NCBI GenBank assembly: GCA_937921525.1
Contig: CAKZUM010000017.1
Span: 1 to 9,279, forward strand
Reading direction: 5' to 3'
Length of the DNA: 9,279 bases
Origin: an uncultured Saprospiraceae bacterium
GTDB lineage: Bacteria; Bacteroidota; Bacteroidia; Chitinophagales; Saprospiraceae
Below, piece by piece: positions 1-6,226 of the stretch. A model generated the notes under the pieces. It did no database searches, was not told the DNA's origin, and worked only from the letters and a program-made list of their open reading frames with translations. The first letter of the stretch is position 1, and the number at the start of each line of letters is the position of its first letter. Both the position numbers and the translations under genes were made by a program.

Positions 1-30
1 TTAGGGCGAACGAAAAGTCGTTTTTATAAT

Positions 31-50
31 ATGTATTAGTATGTATTAGT
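31..50. repeat. Tandem duplication of a 10-mer
   Basis: ATGTATTAGT occurs twice, perfectly and without spacing, just inside the left arm of the inverted-repeat element. It is probably a slippage duplication. Copy number in other copies of the element would show whether it is variable. Confidence 0.75.
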
Positions 51-54
51 GGAA

Positions 55-71
55 GAAAGTTACAAACTTTC
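55..71. repeat. Short perfect hairpin (7-bp stem, ACA loop)
   Basis: GAAAGTT at 55-61 pairs with AACTTTC at 65-71 around the three bases ACA. It shares the core AGTTACAAACT with the hairpin at 81-103. No T-run follows, so it is not a classical intrinsic terminator by itself. Confidence 0.65.
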
Positions 72-80
72 AAAATATTA

Positions 81-103
81 GGTTGAAGTTACAAACTTCA
101 ACC
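81..103. repeat. Perfect hairpin (10-bp stem, ACA loop)
   Basis: GGTTGAAGTT at 81-90 pairs at all ten positions with AACTTCAACC at 94-103 around the loop ACA. It sits at the centre of the 164-bp element and repeats the loop and inner stem of the hairpin at 55-71. A 10-bp perfect stem should fold readily in RNA or single-stranded DNA. Confidence 0.75.
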
Positions 104-246
104 ATCGACCCAAACATTTTCCAATGAATTACATATTACGATTTTGACTTTTCGTTTGCCCTATTTAAAATATTTAGCTTACAAAGTGCTCATATATGAT
201 AAAAAATTTTATTAATTTTCTATCTTCATGTTTTTTAATAAGACTA

Positions 247-771
247 ATGGATAATAAAATAATTTATATAATGGGTGTATCAGGCTGTGGTAAATCTACT
301 ATAGGTAAACTGTTAGCAGCCGAATTAGAATACCCTTTCTATGATGGAGATGATTTTCATCCTCAAAGTAATATAGATAAAATGGCTGGGGGAGCGGCTT
401 TAACAGATGAGGATCGGTGGCCTTGGCTACAAGCAATCAATGAATTAGTGACTAGGGAAATTGTAAATAAAGGAGCAGTAATAGCCTGTAGTGCTTTAAA
501 GGAAACCTACCGAGCTGTGTTGTCTAATAAAATAACAGCCGAAACGATATGGGTATACTTAGAAGGTAGTTTTGAGCAAATTTATGAGAGAATGAAACAA
601 CGAGACCATTTTATGCCCCCAGCTCTTTTGCGATCTCAATTTGATACCTTGGAAGCCCCATCAGACGCAATAAATATTAATATTAAAAATACACCTCAAG
701 AAATTTTAGTAGAAATAATTGAACAACTAACGAGTAACAATAGCAACGCAAATCATTATGAAAATATATAA
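247..771 (+). CDS. gntK: Gluconokinase
   Basis: Cytoplasmic kinase that phosphorylates D-gluconate with ATP to 6-phosphogluconate, feeding the pentose phosphate or Entner-Doudoroff route. Residue numbers are from the start at 247 (174 aa). A Walker A P-loop GVSGCGKST lies at 10-18. It is followed by the family block DGDDFHP (33-39) with NIDKM, the DEDRWPWL segment near 54-61, CSALK (81-85) with YR, and HFMPPALL then SQFDTLE (about 121-136). These cover the whole GntK fold. The frame is open to an ATG at 196, but the 17 extra residues are AT-rich filler. The 247 start gives almost exactly the usual length of about 175 aa, and neither start has a clear ribosome binding site. The gene overlaps the next one by 14 bp, suggesting translational coupling with the gluconolactonase-like gene. 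Confidence 0.92.
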   Translation: MDNKIIYIMGVSGCGKSTIGKLLAAELEYPFYDGDDFHPQSNIDKMAGGAALTDEDRWPWLQAINELVTREIVNKGAVIACSALKETYRAVLSNKITAETIWVYLEGSFEQIYERMKQRDHFMPPALLRSQFDTLEAPSDAININIKNTPQEILVEIIEQLTSNNSNANHYENI

Positions 772-1777
772 CATCTTCCTTTTCTTAATTTTATTATCAA
801 TCGCTTCCTGTGAAGAAAATACCACTAATATGACAAATACATCCCCCTTAGAAGTTAATGATCCTGCTCTTTATAAAATAATAAGCAGAGAAGCAGTTAT
901 TGATACTTTAGCAGAAGGTTTCACATGGAGTGAGGGGCCAGTATGGGTAGAAGAAGAGCAGATGTTGCTATGGACAGACGTACCTAATAATATTGTTTGG
1001 AGTTGGAAAGAAGGGCAAGGTAAAAAAAAATATATCGAACCCTCAGGTTATACAGGTAAGGAGAAAAGAGAAGGTGCCAATGGATTAATTATTAATCAGC
1101 GCGGGCAATTGGTATTATGTCAACACGGAAATCGAAGCGTTGCTACGATGAATACTTCCTTAGCTACTCCCCAATCAATTTTTACCATACTAGCAGATAA
1201 CTACAAGGGAAAGAAATTGAATAGTCCGAATGATATTGTTCAAGATAAGGTAGGCACATATTGGTTTACAGATCCACCTTACGGTTTGCCCAAAAAAATG
1301 GAAGACCCAGCAAAGGAATTAGATTTTCAAGGTGTCTATCGTTTTGGTCACTTACCGAATAAAAAGGAACTTGAATTAATGACAGATGAGCTAACTTATC
1401 CTAATGGCTTGGCATTTAATCCTGATGAAAGCGTTTTGTATGTAGCAGTTTCTGATCCCAAACGAGCCATTTGGATGAAGTATAATTTGGATGCTCAAAA
1501 TAATTTTGTTGGTGAAGGGACGGTGTTTTTTGATGCGACTAAATGGGTAGCTACCAAAAAAGGATTACCCGATGGATTAAAGGTAAGAGCAGATGGAATT
1601 ATTTTCGCAACAGGCCCTGGTGGGGTGTTAGTTTTTACGCCCGAAGGGAAGCATTTAGGTACGATTAATACAGGACAAGCTACGGCTAATTGTGCCTTGA
1701 ATAAAGCTGGTACAATGTTGTATATGACGGCGGATAATTATGTGATGCAGATTCCTTTATTGCCTTTGGAAAATTAG
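758..1777 (+). CDS. SMP-30/gluconolactonase-family lipoprotein
   Basis: Predicted calcium- or other metal-dependent sugar lactonase of the six-bladed propeller SMP-30/gluconolactonase/LRE family, 339 aa. Residues 1-18 form a lipoprotein signal peptide with lipobox IASC and acylated Cys18. The two glutamates right after it suit export to the outer membrane. Metal-site candidates known from the family are visible: Glu59 in SEGPVW, Asn216 in TYPNGLAFNPD and Asp272 in PDGL. NSPNDI (155-160) and ADGIIFATGPGGV (278-290) are also typical. The position after gluconokinase, with overlapping ends, suggests the substrate is glucono-1,5-lactone, giving gluconate for GntK. The mature enzyme should lie in the periplasm or on the surface, so a gluconate importer elsewhere is needed. 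Substrate is inferred from context; relatives act on other aldonolactones. Confidence 0.85.
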   Translation: MKIYNIFLFLILLSIASCEENTTNMTNTSPLEVNDPALYKIISREAVIDTLAEGFTWSEGPVWVEEEQMLLWTDVPNNIVWSWKEGQGKKKYIEPSGYTGKEKREGANGLIINQRGQLVLCQHGNRSVATMNTSLATPQSIFTILADNYKGKKLNSPNDIVQDKVGTYWFTDPPYGLPKKMEDPAKELDFQGVYRFGHLPNKKELELMTDELTYPNGLAFNPDESVLYVAVSDPKRAIWMKYNLDAQNNFVGEGTVFFDATKWVATKKGLPDGLKVRADGIIFATGPGGVLVFTPEGKHLGTINTGQATANCALNKAGTMLYMTADNYVMQIPLLPLEN

Positions 1778-1833
1778 AGGTTATTTTACCACTGTCCTGA
1801 ATATTCGGATATATTTGATCGTAAGAGGATTAC

Positions 1834-2949
1834 TCAGGTCGATATTTTGTAAGCAATAGATTCCCCTATTGCCTCTACCTTATCAGCGGCAGTCTGCATG
1901 GCTTCTTCCAAAGAATTAGATCGACTCCTTATAGTATAAACAGCTTGAAGTCCCAATGTTTTGGAGATCGGAAAATCTGCATCACCGCATACTGCTATAA
2001 CAGGCTTATCATATTTTTGAGCAAGTTGACATACTCCACTTATCACTTTTCCTTGTTCGGTTTGCGTATCAATTTTGCCTTCTCCTGTAATGATTAAATC
2101 ACAATTTTTTAATACAGATTCTATTTCAGTAATGTCTAAAAAGGTTTGGATGCCTGATTGCAATTGAGCGTTTAGAAAAGCCATCGCTCCACCACCTACG
2201 CCTCCCGCTGCCCCTGCACCTGAGACAGTAGCAATATCTGAGTAAGCATACTTCGTTAGACATTTCGCTAGATTTTTTAAGCCTCTATCTAAATGGATTA
2301 CTTCCTCCCTATTTGCGCCTTTTTGTGGCGCATAAATATAAGCAGCTCCATTTTTTCCATGGAAAGGATTGTTTACATCACAAATTACTTTTACCTGAAT
2401 GGACTTTAGATCAATGGAAAGTGAGCTTTTTTCAATACGATCAATCAAAACTAAGTTACGGCCTATTGGTGCTAATAACTGACCTTTAGAATCATAAAAT
2501 TGATAGCCTAAGGCATTCGCTATTCCAATGCCCCCATCATTAGTAGCACTCCCTCCAATAAATAAAAAGATGGTAGTTGCACCCTTTTCAAAAGCATCTC
2601 TAATCAATTCACCTGTTCCATAAGAAGTGGTGTTCATACAGTTGCGTTCTGCTGGGTTTAAAAGTGCCAAGCCTGATGCAACAGACATTTCAATGTAGGC
2701 ACTTTTATCGGTCATTTTGTAATGGGCTTTAATAGGTCGACCTAAGGGGTCTTGAACAATTTTATTAATAGTTTTTAAAGTAAAATAATGATCCAATACA
2801 GCTAAGGAACCATCGCCCCCATCTGCTAAAGGTTTGGAGATGAGCGCCATATTCGGATGGACTTTTTGGATTCCTTTGGAGAGGGCTTCGCATACTTCAT
2901 GGGCGGATATTGATCCTTTGAATTTATCGGGAGCTAGGAGAATTTTCAT
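1834..2949 (-). CDS. glxK: Glycerate kinase, class I (GlxK/GarK family)
   Basis: Cytoplasmic enzyme that phosphorylates D-glycerate with ATP. Members of this family mostly give 2-phosphoglycerate, linking glyoxylate, glycerate and sugar-acid breakdown to lower glycolysis. At 371 aa it is full length. Family motifs in order are APDKFKGS (6-13), PLADGGDG (40-47), GGSATNDGG (132-140), CDVNNPF with GKNGAA (190-203), the glycine-rich GAGAAGGVGGG (244-254) and TGEGKIDTQT (288-297). Its ATG lies only 15 nt after the stop of the histidine kinase gene on the same strand, so it is very likely the last gene of the two-component operon and may be translationally coupled. It converges on the gluconolactonase gene. 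The symbol follows E. coli usage; garK would fit equally well. Confidence 0.93.
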   Translation of the reverse strand: MKILLAPDKFKGSISAHEVCEALSKGIQKVHPNMALISKPLADGGDGSLAVLDHYFTLKTINKIVQDPLGRPIKAHYKMTDKSAYIEMSVASGLALLNPAERNCMNTTSYGTGELIRDAFEKGATTIFLFIGGSATNDGGIGIANALGYQFYDSKGQLLAPIGRNLVLIDRIEKSSLSIDLKSIQVKVICDVNNPFHGKNGAAYIYAPQKGANREEVIHLDRGLKNLAKCLTKYAYSDIATVSGAGAAGGVGGGAMAFLNAQLQSGIQTFLDITEIESVLKNCDLIITGEGKIDTQTEQGKVISGVCQLAQKYDKPVIAVCGDADFPISKTLGLQAVYTIRSRSNSLEEAMQTAADKVEAIGESIAYKIST

Positions 2950-2964
2950 AAGTGCTTTTTTGCT

Positions 2965-4416
2965 CTACGTATAACAAGGCAGTTGAAACATAAAAGTAGT
3001 CCCTTCATTTAACTTGCTTTGTACACGAATCGTCGCATTGTGTAATTTTAAAATCTTTTGTGCGATTGCCAATCCAAGTCCAGCGCCATTGCTAACTTCT
3101 CCTTTACGGTGTCTTTCAAAAATATGTACTTGATCTTCCTCGGAAATACCTGGCCCACTATCTGCGATTTTGATTTCTACATGATGATTGAGTGGACTAA
3201 TCTGTAAAGTAATCTTGCCATCATTTGGTGTAAATTTAACGGCATTATCCATTAAGTTTTGGATGACTCTTTCTACCAAACCCAGATCAGCAAATACCAT
3301 AGGCAGATTATTCGGCATATCTAGTGATAAAGTAATATTTTTTTCTTTGGTTAATATTTGATATTTAGCGAATACATCTTGTGCTAATTCCCCAATGTAG
3401 AAAGGTTCTTTTTTTGGTTCTATTTGTTTAGCCTCTAATTTAGAATACTCAAATAATTGGGCAATTAATTTAGATAAGCGATGGGAAGAATTTAAGACCG
3501 TACCTAAATATTTTTCTCTTTCTGCAACAGTCAAAGTCTCATTCTTCATTTGCATAGTTTCGATATATCCTTGCATAATAGCTAGAGGTGTTCTTAAGTC
3601 GTGTGAAACATTGGCAATTAGTTCTCTTCTTAGGTTTTCTACGGATTTTAGCTGGTCTATATTGTCTACAATTTTATCTGCCATGTCATTAAAGGTATCT
3701 GCTAATACCACTAAATCCCCGCTATTTTCTGGGGTGATTCTAGCGGAATAATCTCCTTCTTTAAAACGTTGAACCGTTTCAATAATTCCTCTTAAATTTC
3801 TTGTTAAAAACCAAATAGTTAATAGCCCTAGAAGCATGGCGCTTAGTAAAGTAATCCACGCCATTTGCTTTCCCAATTTAAACATATAGCTACCTCTTAA
3901 ATCAGAAACAACAGCCATCTGTTCTTCACTAGCTAGTATAATATAAACATAGCCTTGTAATAGACCTTTATTTAAGATAGGGGCTGCCGAAAAAATATTT
4001 TGAGTATTGGGATTTCTTGGGTCATCTCCTTTTAGAAATGGACGATCTTCTCCAGATTGGATAAAAGTCTTGACAGGTTTTAGATTAACAGATTTTAATT
4101 TCACCTTTTTATTTGGTGCAACATGGGTGATGATAGTGCCTGTTGTATCCAAAAGGTAAACTTCTACGCTAGGATTTATTACCATCATAGAATGCATAAT
4201 ATCCATAATAGCAGCTTGGTCTATTTCTCCATCAGCCATCGGATTAGTCACCATACTTGTACTGTCGGCTACGCCACCATATAATTTTTGGTTGACTTCT
4301 AAAATGTACTCTTCCGCTACATAGTGGGAAATGTAATTATAAGTTAGACTTACTGTCGCGAGTAGGACTAAAAATGCGAGGGATATTTTAAAGTATAGAT
4401 AGTTATGCTTTTTCAT
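2965..4416 (-). CDS. Membrane sensor histidine kinase (HAMP, HisKA, HATPase_c)
   Basis: Inner-membrane sensor kinase, 483 aa. Transmembrane helix 1 spans about 9-30, a periplasmic domain 31-183, and helix 2 about 184-205. A HAMP linker follows (about 206-257, with FKEGDYSARI and LADTFNDMAD). The dimerisation/phospho-acceptor block ELIANVSHDLRTPLA has His272. In the ATPase, the N box is QNLMDNAVKFTP (386-397), G1 is DSGPGI (419-424), FERH is the F box, and G2 is GAGLGLAI (444-451). All catalytic blocks look intact. The sensor has a VEVYLLDTTGTII strand pair and a FSAAPI...GYVYIIL end, which resemble a PAS-like Cache/PDC fold for small molecules; this is inferred from pattern only. It lies 33 nt downstream of the response regulator gene, its likely partner. 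The ligand is unknown. Confidence 0.95.
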   Translation of the reverse strand: MKKHNYLYFKISLAFLVLLATVSLTYNYISHYVAEEYILEVNQKLYGGVADSTSMVTNPMADGEIDQAAIMDIMHSMMVINPSVEVYLLDTTGTIITHVAPNKKVKLKSVNLKPVKTFIQSGEDRPFLKGDDPRNPNTQNIFSAAPILNKGLLQGYVYIILASEEQMAVVSDLRGSYMFKLGKQMAWITLLSAMLLGLLTIWFLTRNLRGIIETVQRFKEGDYSARITPENSGDLVVLADTFNDMADKIVDNIDQLKSVENLRRELIANVSHDLRTPLAIMQGYIETMQMKNETLTVAEREKYLGTVLNSSHRLSKLIAQLFEYSKLEAKQIEPKKEPFYIGELAQDVFAKYQILTKEKNITLSLDMPNNLPMVFADLGLVERVIQNLMDNAVKFTPNDGKITLQISPLNHHVEIKIADSGPGISEEDQVHIFERHRKGEVSNGAGLGLAIAQKILKLHNATIRVQSKLNEGTTFMFQLPCYT

Positions 4417-4449
4417 TGGACTATTTTTTGTACTACTAAATACAAGCGT

Positions 4450-5151
4450 CTACAGTTCTTCATTGAATCTATAGCCTACCCCCCATGTAGTAAGAATATA
4501 AATTGGATTTTGTAAATCAGGTTCAATTTTAGTTCTAAGTCGATTGATATGAGAATTGACTGTATGTTCATAGCCTTCAAATTCATACCCCCAAACAAGA
4601 TTTAAAAGTTTTGTTCGTTCATAACTCTTTCCGGGATTAGCAGCTAGTAGGGTTAAGAGTTCGAACTCTTTAGGGGATAGATCTATTCGTTTGTCTTTGA
4701 TGCTCACTTTTCTTTTATCTAAGTCAATTTTAAGATCATTAAAGTGTAAAATGGTTTTTGTCGAATTAACAGGCTGCTGTTTTTGTCGATCTATTCTTCT
4801 AAAGATAGCTTTGACTCGGGCAATAAATTCTCTTACACTAAATGGTTTTTTCATATAATCATCAGCCCCCATTTCCAAACCGATAATCGTATCAATTTCT
4901 TCTGCTTTGGCAGTTAACATTAATATAGGCGTGTGGATTTCTTTAGCACGAATTCGCCTACATATTTCTAATCCATCCATTCCTGGAAGCATTAAATCTA
5001 GGATAATTAAATCATAAGAATTATTTAAGGCATATTGCAATCCTTCTGCTCCGTGGTTGGATTTGTCAAGATTGCATTCTAAATCTTTTAGATGAATTTC
5101 TAACAAGTCAATAATGTTAGGATCATCTTCTACTACTAATACTTTTCTCAT
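4450..5151 (-). CDS. OmpR/PhoB-family response regulator
   Basis: DNA-binding response regulator, 233 aa. The receiver domain covers about 1-120, with acidic pocket Glu8/Asp9/Asp10, phospho-acceptor Asp52 in LILDLMLPGMDG, Thr80 in LMLTAK and conserved Lys102 in DDYMKKPF. After a short linker (122-132) comes a winged-helix effector domain (about 135-230) with DLSPKEFELLTLLA, the recognition-helix region HTVNSHINRLRTKIE, and the wing TTWGVGYRF. It is first in the unit with the histidine kinase and glycerate kinase genes. No Shine-Dalgarno motif precedes the ATG, usual for Bacteroidota. Proteins of this class bind tandem direct repeats at about 11-bp pitch, and such a repeat lies about 100 bp upstream, suggesting autoregulation. 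The specific regulon is not identifiable from sequence. Confidence 0.96.
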   Translation of the reverse strand: MRKVLVVEDDPNIIDLLEIHLKDLECNLDKSNHGAEGLQYALNNSYDLIILDLMLPGMDGLEICRRIRAKEIHTPILMLTAKAEEIDTIIGLEMGADDYMKKPFSVREFIARVKAIFRRIDRQKQQPVNSTKTILHFNDLKIDLDKRKVSIKDKRIDLSPKEFELLTLLAANPGKSYERTKLLNLVWGYEFEGYEHTVNSHINRLRTKIEPDLQNPIYILTTWGVGYRFNEEL

Positions 5152-5228
5152 AAGGTGGAGTGTTTGTTCAATTCATTAGAAATGTAGATGAGATTATGAG
5201 ATTAGTTTTATGCTCTAGTACTAAGTCA

Positions 5229-5236
5229 CAAAAATA
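5229..5236 (-). promoter_or_regulatory. Candidate -7 element for the two-component operon
   Basis: Read on the minus strand this is TATTTTTG, matching TAnnTTTG. It lies about 78 bp before the response regulator ATG. A second match, TAGTTTTG, is at 5258-5251. Neither has a convincing TTG at the usual -33 distance, so which is used cannot be decided here. Confidence 0.35.
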
Positions 5237-5245
5237 ATGTCTAAG

Positions 5246-5262
5246 TATCACAAAACTATCAC
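5246..5262. promoter_or_regulatory. Tandem TATCAC repeat, candidate OmpR/PhoB-type operator
   Basis: TATCAC at 5246-5251 and TATCAC at 5257-5262 are separated by AAAAC, giving an exact 11-bp pitch. In the same register AGTCAC lies at 5224-5229 (two pitches left) and TAACAA at 5268-5273 (one pitch right). Hexamers with 5-bp spacers are the known binding geometry of winged-helix response regulators, and such a regulator is encoded next door. Binding is inferred. Confidence 0.45.
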
Positions 5263-5440
5263 GGAAATAACAAGAATAAAATCGCATATGTTACAAGAAT
5301 GAATCTTATTCTGGCTAAGTCTTTCTGTTAGTGTCAGAGGCAGGACAATAACAAAGAAAGAGAATAGCTGATCGATGTTTTTAATCTTGATTATCAATAA
5401 TTTATGTAGCAAAAAAGTTTCGTAATATGTCTTGTTAAAC

Positions 5441-5450
5441 TTTTGTGATA
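5441..5450 (-). promoter_or_regulatory. TTTTGTGATA, mirror copy of the motif at 5246-5255
   Basis: This decamer is the exact reverse complement of TATCACAAAA at 5246-5255, and sits where the -33 region of the lipoprotein promoter is expected. It could be the second operator by which the two-component regulator acts on the rightward operon. A single hexamer matches here; the neighbouring 11-bp register (GTTAAA at 5434-5439) is only a partial match to GTGATA. Confidence 0.35.
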
Positions 5451-5470
5451 TTATAACTAGCAATCTACTT

Positions 5471-5478
5471 TATCTTTG
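5471..5478 (+). promoter_or_regulatory. Bacteroidota-type -7 element for the DM13 lipoprotein operon
   Basis: TATCTTTG matches the Bacteroidota consensus TAnnTTTG exactly and lies 32 bp before the ATG at 5511, a fitting leader length. The nearest upstream TTG for a -33 element is at 5443-5445, about 25 bp away. This is somewhat long, so the upstream element may be weak and activator-dependent. Confidence 0.6.
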
Positions 5479-5510
5479 TGCGAGTAAATTTATCAGCTTA
5501 ATTAACCTTT

Positions 5511-6200
5511 ATGAAAAATACTATTTTTTATCTATTATTATCCACCTTAATAGTATCCTGTATAGGAGATGATATTATTGATGACATGGTAGATGAGCAA
5601 TTGCGGATTACCATGATGCCAGAAGTTATTGCACAAGGTGAGACTTTTCAATTTGCGGCACGCTATACAAATAATGTAGGTTTAATAGAAGAAGGAAGAG
5701 TAGTCTGGGGCAGTTCAGATGAATCACTTCTTACCATTAATCAAGACGGTTTGGCAACTGCGCTTCAACAAGGTTCCGTAATGGTAAGTGCGATGGTTAC
5801 CTTAGAAGGTAAAGAACCCCTACTTGAATTAATACCTATAACTATCGGCGGAACAGGTTCAACTGTGATATCTGAAGAAGTATCTTCTGCAAGAGTTGGT
5901 ACTATCCAAACCACAACTTTTTATAAACTAGAGGGAGATTTTACCTTAGAAGAAAACGATGGAAAATTGTTGTTATCTATTTCCGAAAATTATGAAACAA
6001 CCTCTGCATTACCGGGCTTGTATGTATATCTAACAAATAATCCTAATACCAACAATGGTGCATTTGAAATTGGACCAGTAGATGTTTTTAAAGGAGCACA
6101 TGTTTACGAAATTGATGGTGTCGGTTTAAACGATTTTGATTATATTTTGTATTACTGTAAACCGTTCAGCGTGAAAGTAGGAGATGGAAAAATTAATTAG
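5511..6200 (+). CDS. Lipoprotein with Ig-like domain and DM13 domain
   Basis: Predicted envelope lipoprotein, 229 aa. The signal peptide ends in lipobox IVSC with acylated Cys17. The following IGDDIIDDMVDE is acidic, resembling lipoprotein export signals that place Bacteroidota lipoproteins on the cell surface. Residues about 30-112 look like a bacterial Ig-like (BIG_2-type) sandwich, with VVWGSSDESLLTINQDGLATAL as its most typical stretch. Residues about 128-227 fit the DM13 domain: GTIQTTTFYKLEGDFTL, then LPGLYVYLTNN, then KGAHVYEIDG, then DYILYYCKPFSVKVGDGKI with the characteristic cysteine Cys216. DM13 domains have been proposed to take part in redox or electron-transfer chemistry through this cysteine; the function here is unknown. 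It is the first gene of a pair with the beta-barrel gene 26 bp downstream, and is divergent from the response regulator gene. Confidence 0.8.
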   Translation: MKNTIFYLLLSTLIVSCIGDDIIDDMVDEQLRITMMPEVIAQGETFQFAARYTNNVGLIEEGRVVWGSSDESLLTINQDGLATALQQGSVMVSAMVTLEGKEPLLELIPITIGGTGSTVISEEVSSARVGTIQTTTFYKLEGDFTLEENDGKLLLSISENYETTSALPGLYVYLTNNPNTNNGAFEIGPVDVFKGAHVYEIDGVGLNDFDYILYYCKPFSVKVGDGKIN

Positions 6201-6226
6201 TACTTAACTTAATAACCTTAATTAAA

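Larger units (their letters stand above)
1..164. repeat. MITE-like or REP-like element with imperfect terminal inverted repeats
   Basis: The first 34 and last 34 bases form an imperfect inverted repeat, about 26 of 34 positions pairing by hand count. The outer part (TAGGGC, one mismatch, then AACGAAAAGTC, against 146-163) and the inner part (TAATATGT at 27-34 against ACATATTA at 131-138) match well, with an unpaired stretch between. Inside lie a 10-bp tandem duplication and two short hairpins. There is no coding potential. Compact size, terminal repeats and nested palindromes fit a non-autonomous mobile element or a dispersed palindromic repeat. The window begins at the left arm, so the element may extend further left, and no target-site duplication can be tested. 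It could instead be a long bidirectional terminator for an unseen upstream gene. Confidence 0.6.
5152..5510. promoter_or_regulatory. Divergent intergenic control region
   Basis: This 359-bp non-coding spacer separates the minus-strand two-component operon from the plus-strand DM13 lipoprotein operon and must hold the promoters for both. It contains TAnnTTTG-type elements on both strands, a TATCAC tandem repeat, a widely spaced inverted pair of TATCACAAAA/TTTTGTGATA, and three copies of CTAAGT (5221, 5241, 5315). A 71-codon open frame on the minus strand (5248-5463) is judged accidental. Confidence 0.7.

Noticed and set aside
1..164. CRISPR array or tRNA/rRNA gene
   Set aside because: The repeats are inverted and nested rather than regularly spaced direct repeats, and no cloverleaf or rRNA-like sequence is visible here or elsewhere in the window.
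196..246. N-terminal extension of gluconokinase from the ATG at 196
   Set aside because: The extra 17 residues have no counterpart in the family as I know it. The ATG at 247 gives the usual length and places the P-loop near the N-terminus as expected.
165..246. Promoter for gntK
   Set aside because: No TAnnTTTG match was found; TATCTTCA at 221 is a weak resemblance and has no upstream TTG at a fitting distance.
1778..1833. Possible bidirectional terminator between the converging gluconolactonase and glycerate kinase genes
   Set aside because: Only very short or mismatched palindromes are present (such as GAATATTC near 1799), with no stable stem followed by a T-run.
5248..5463. A 71-codon minus-strand open frame in the divergent spacer
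   Set aside because: Its product is low-complexity, hydrophobic and AT-codon driven, with no recognisable motif. It covers the promoter region of both flanking operons, and has no supporting start context.
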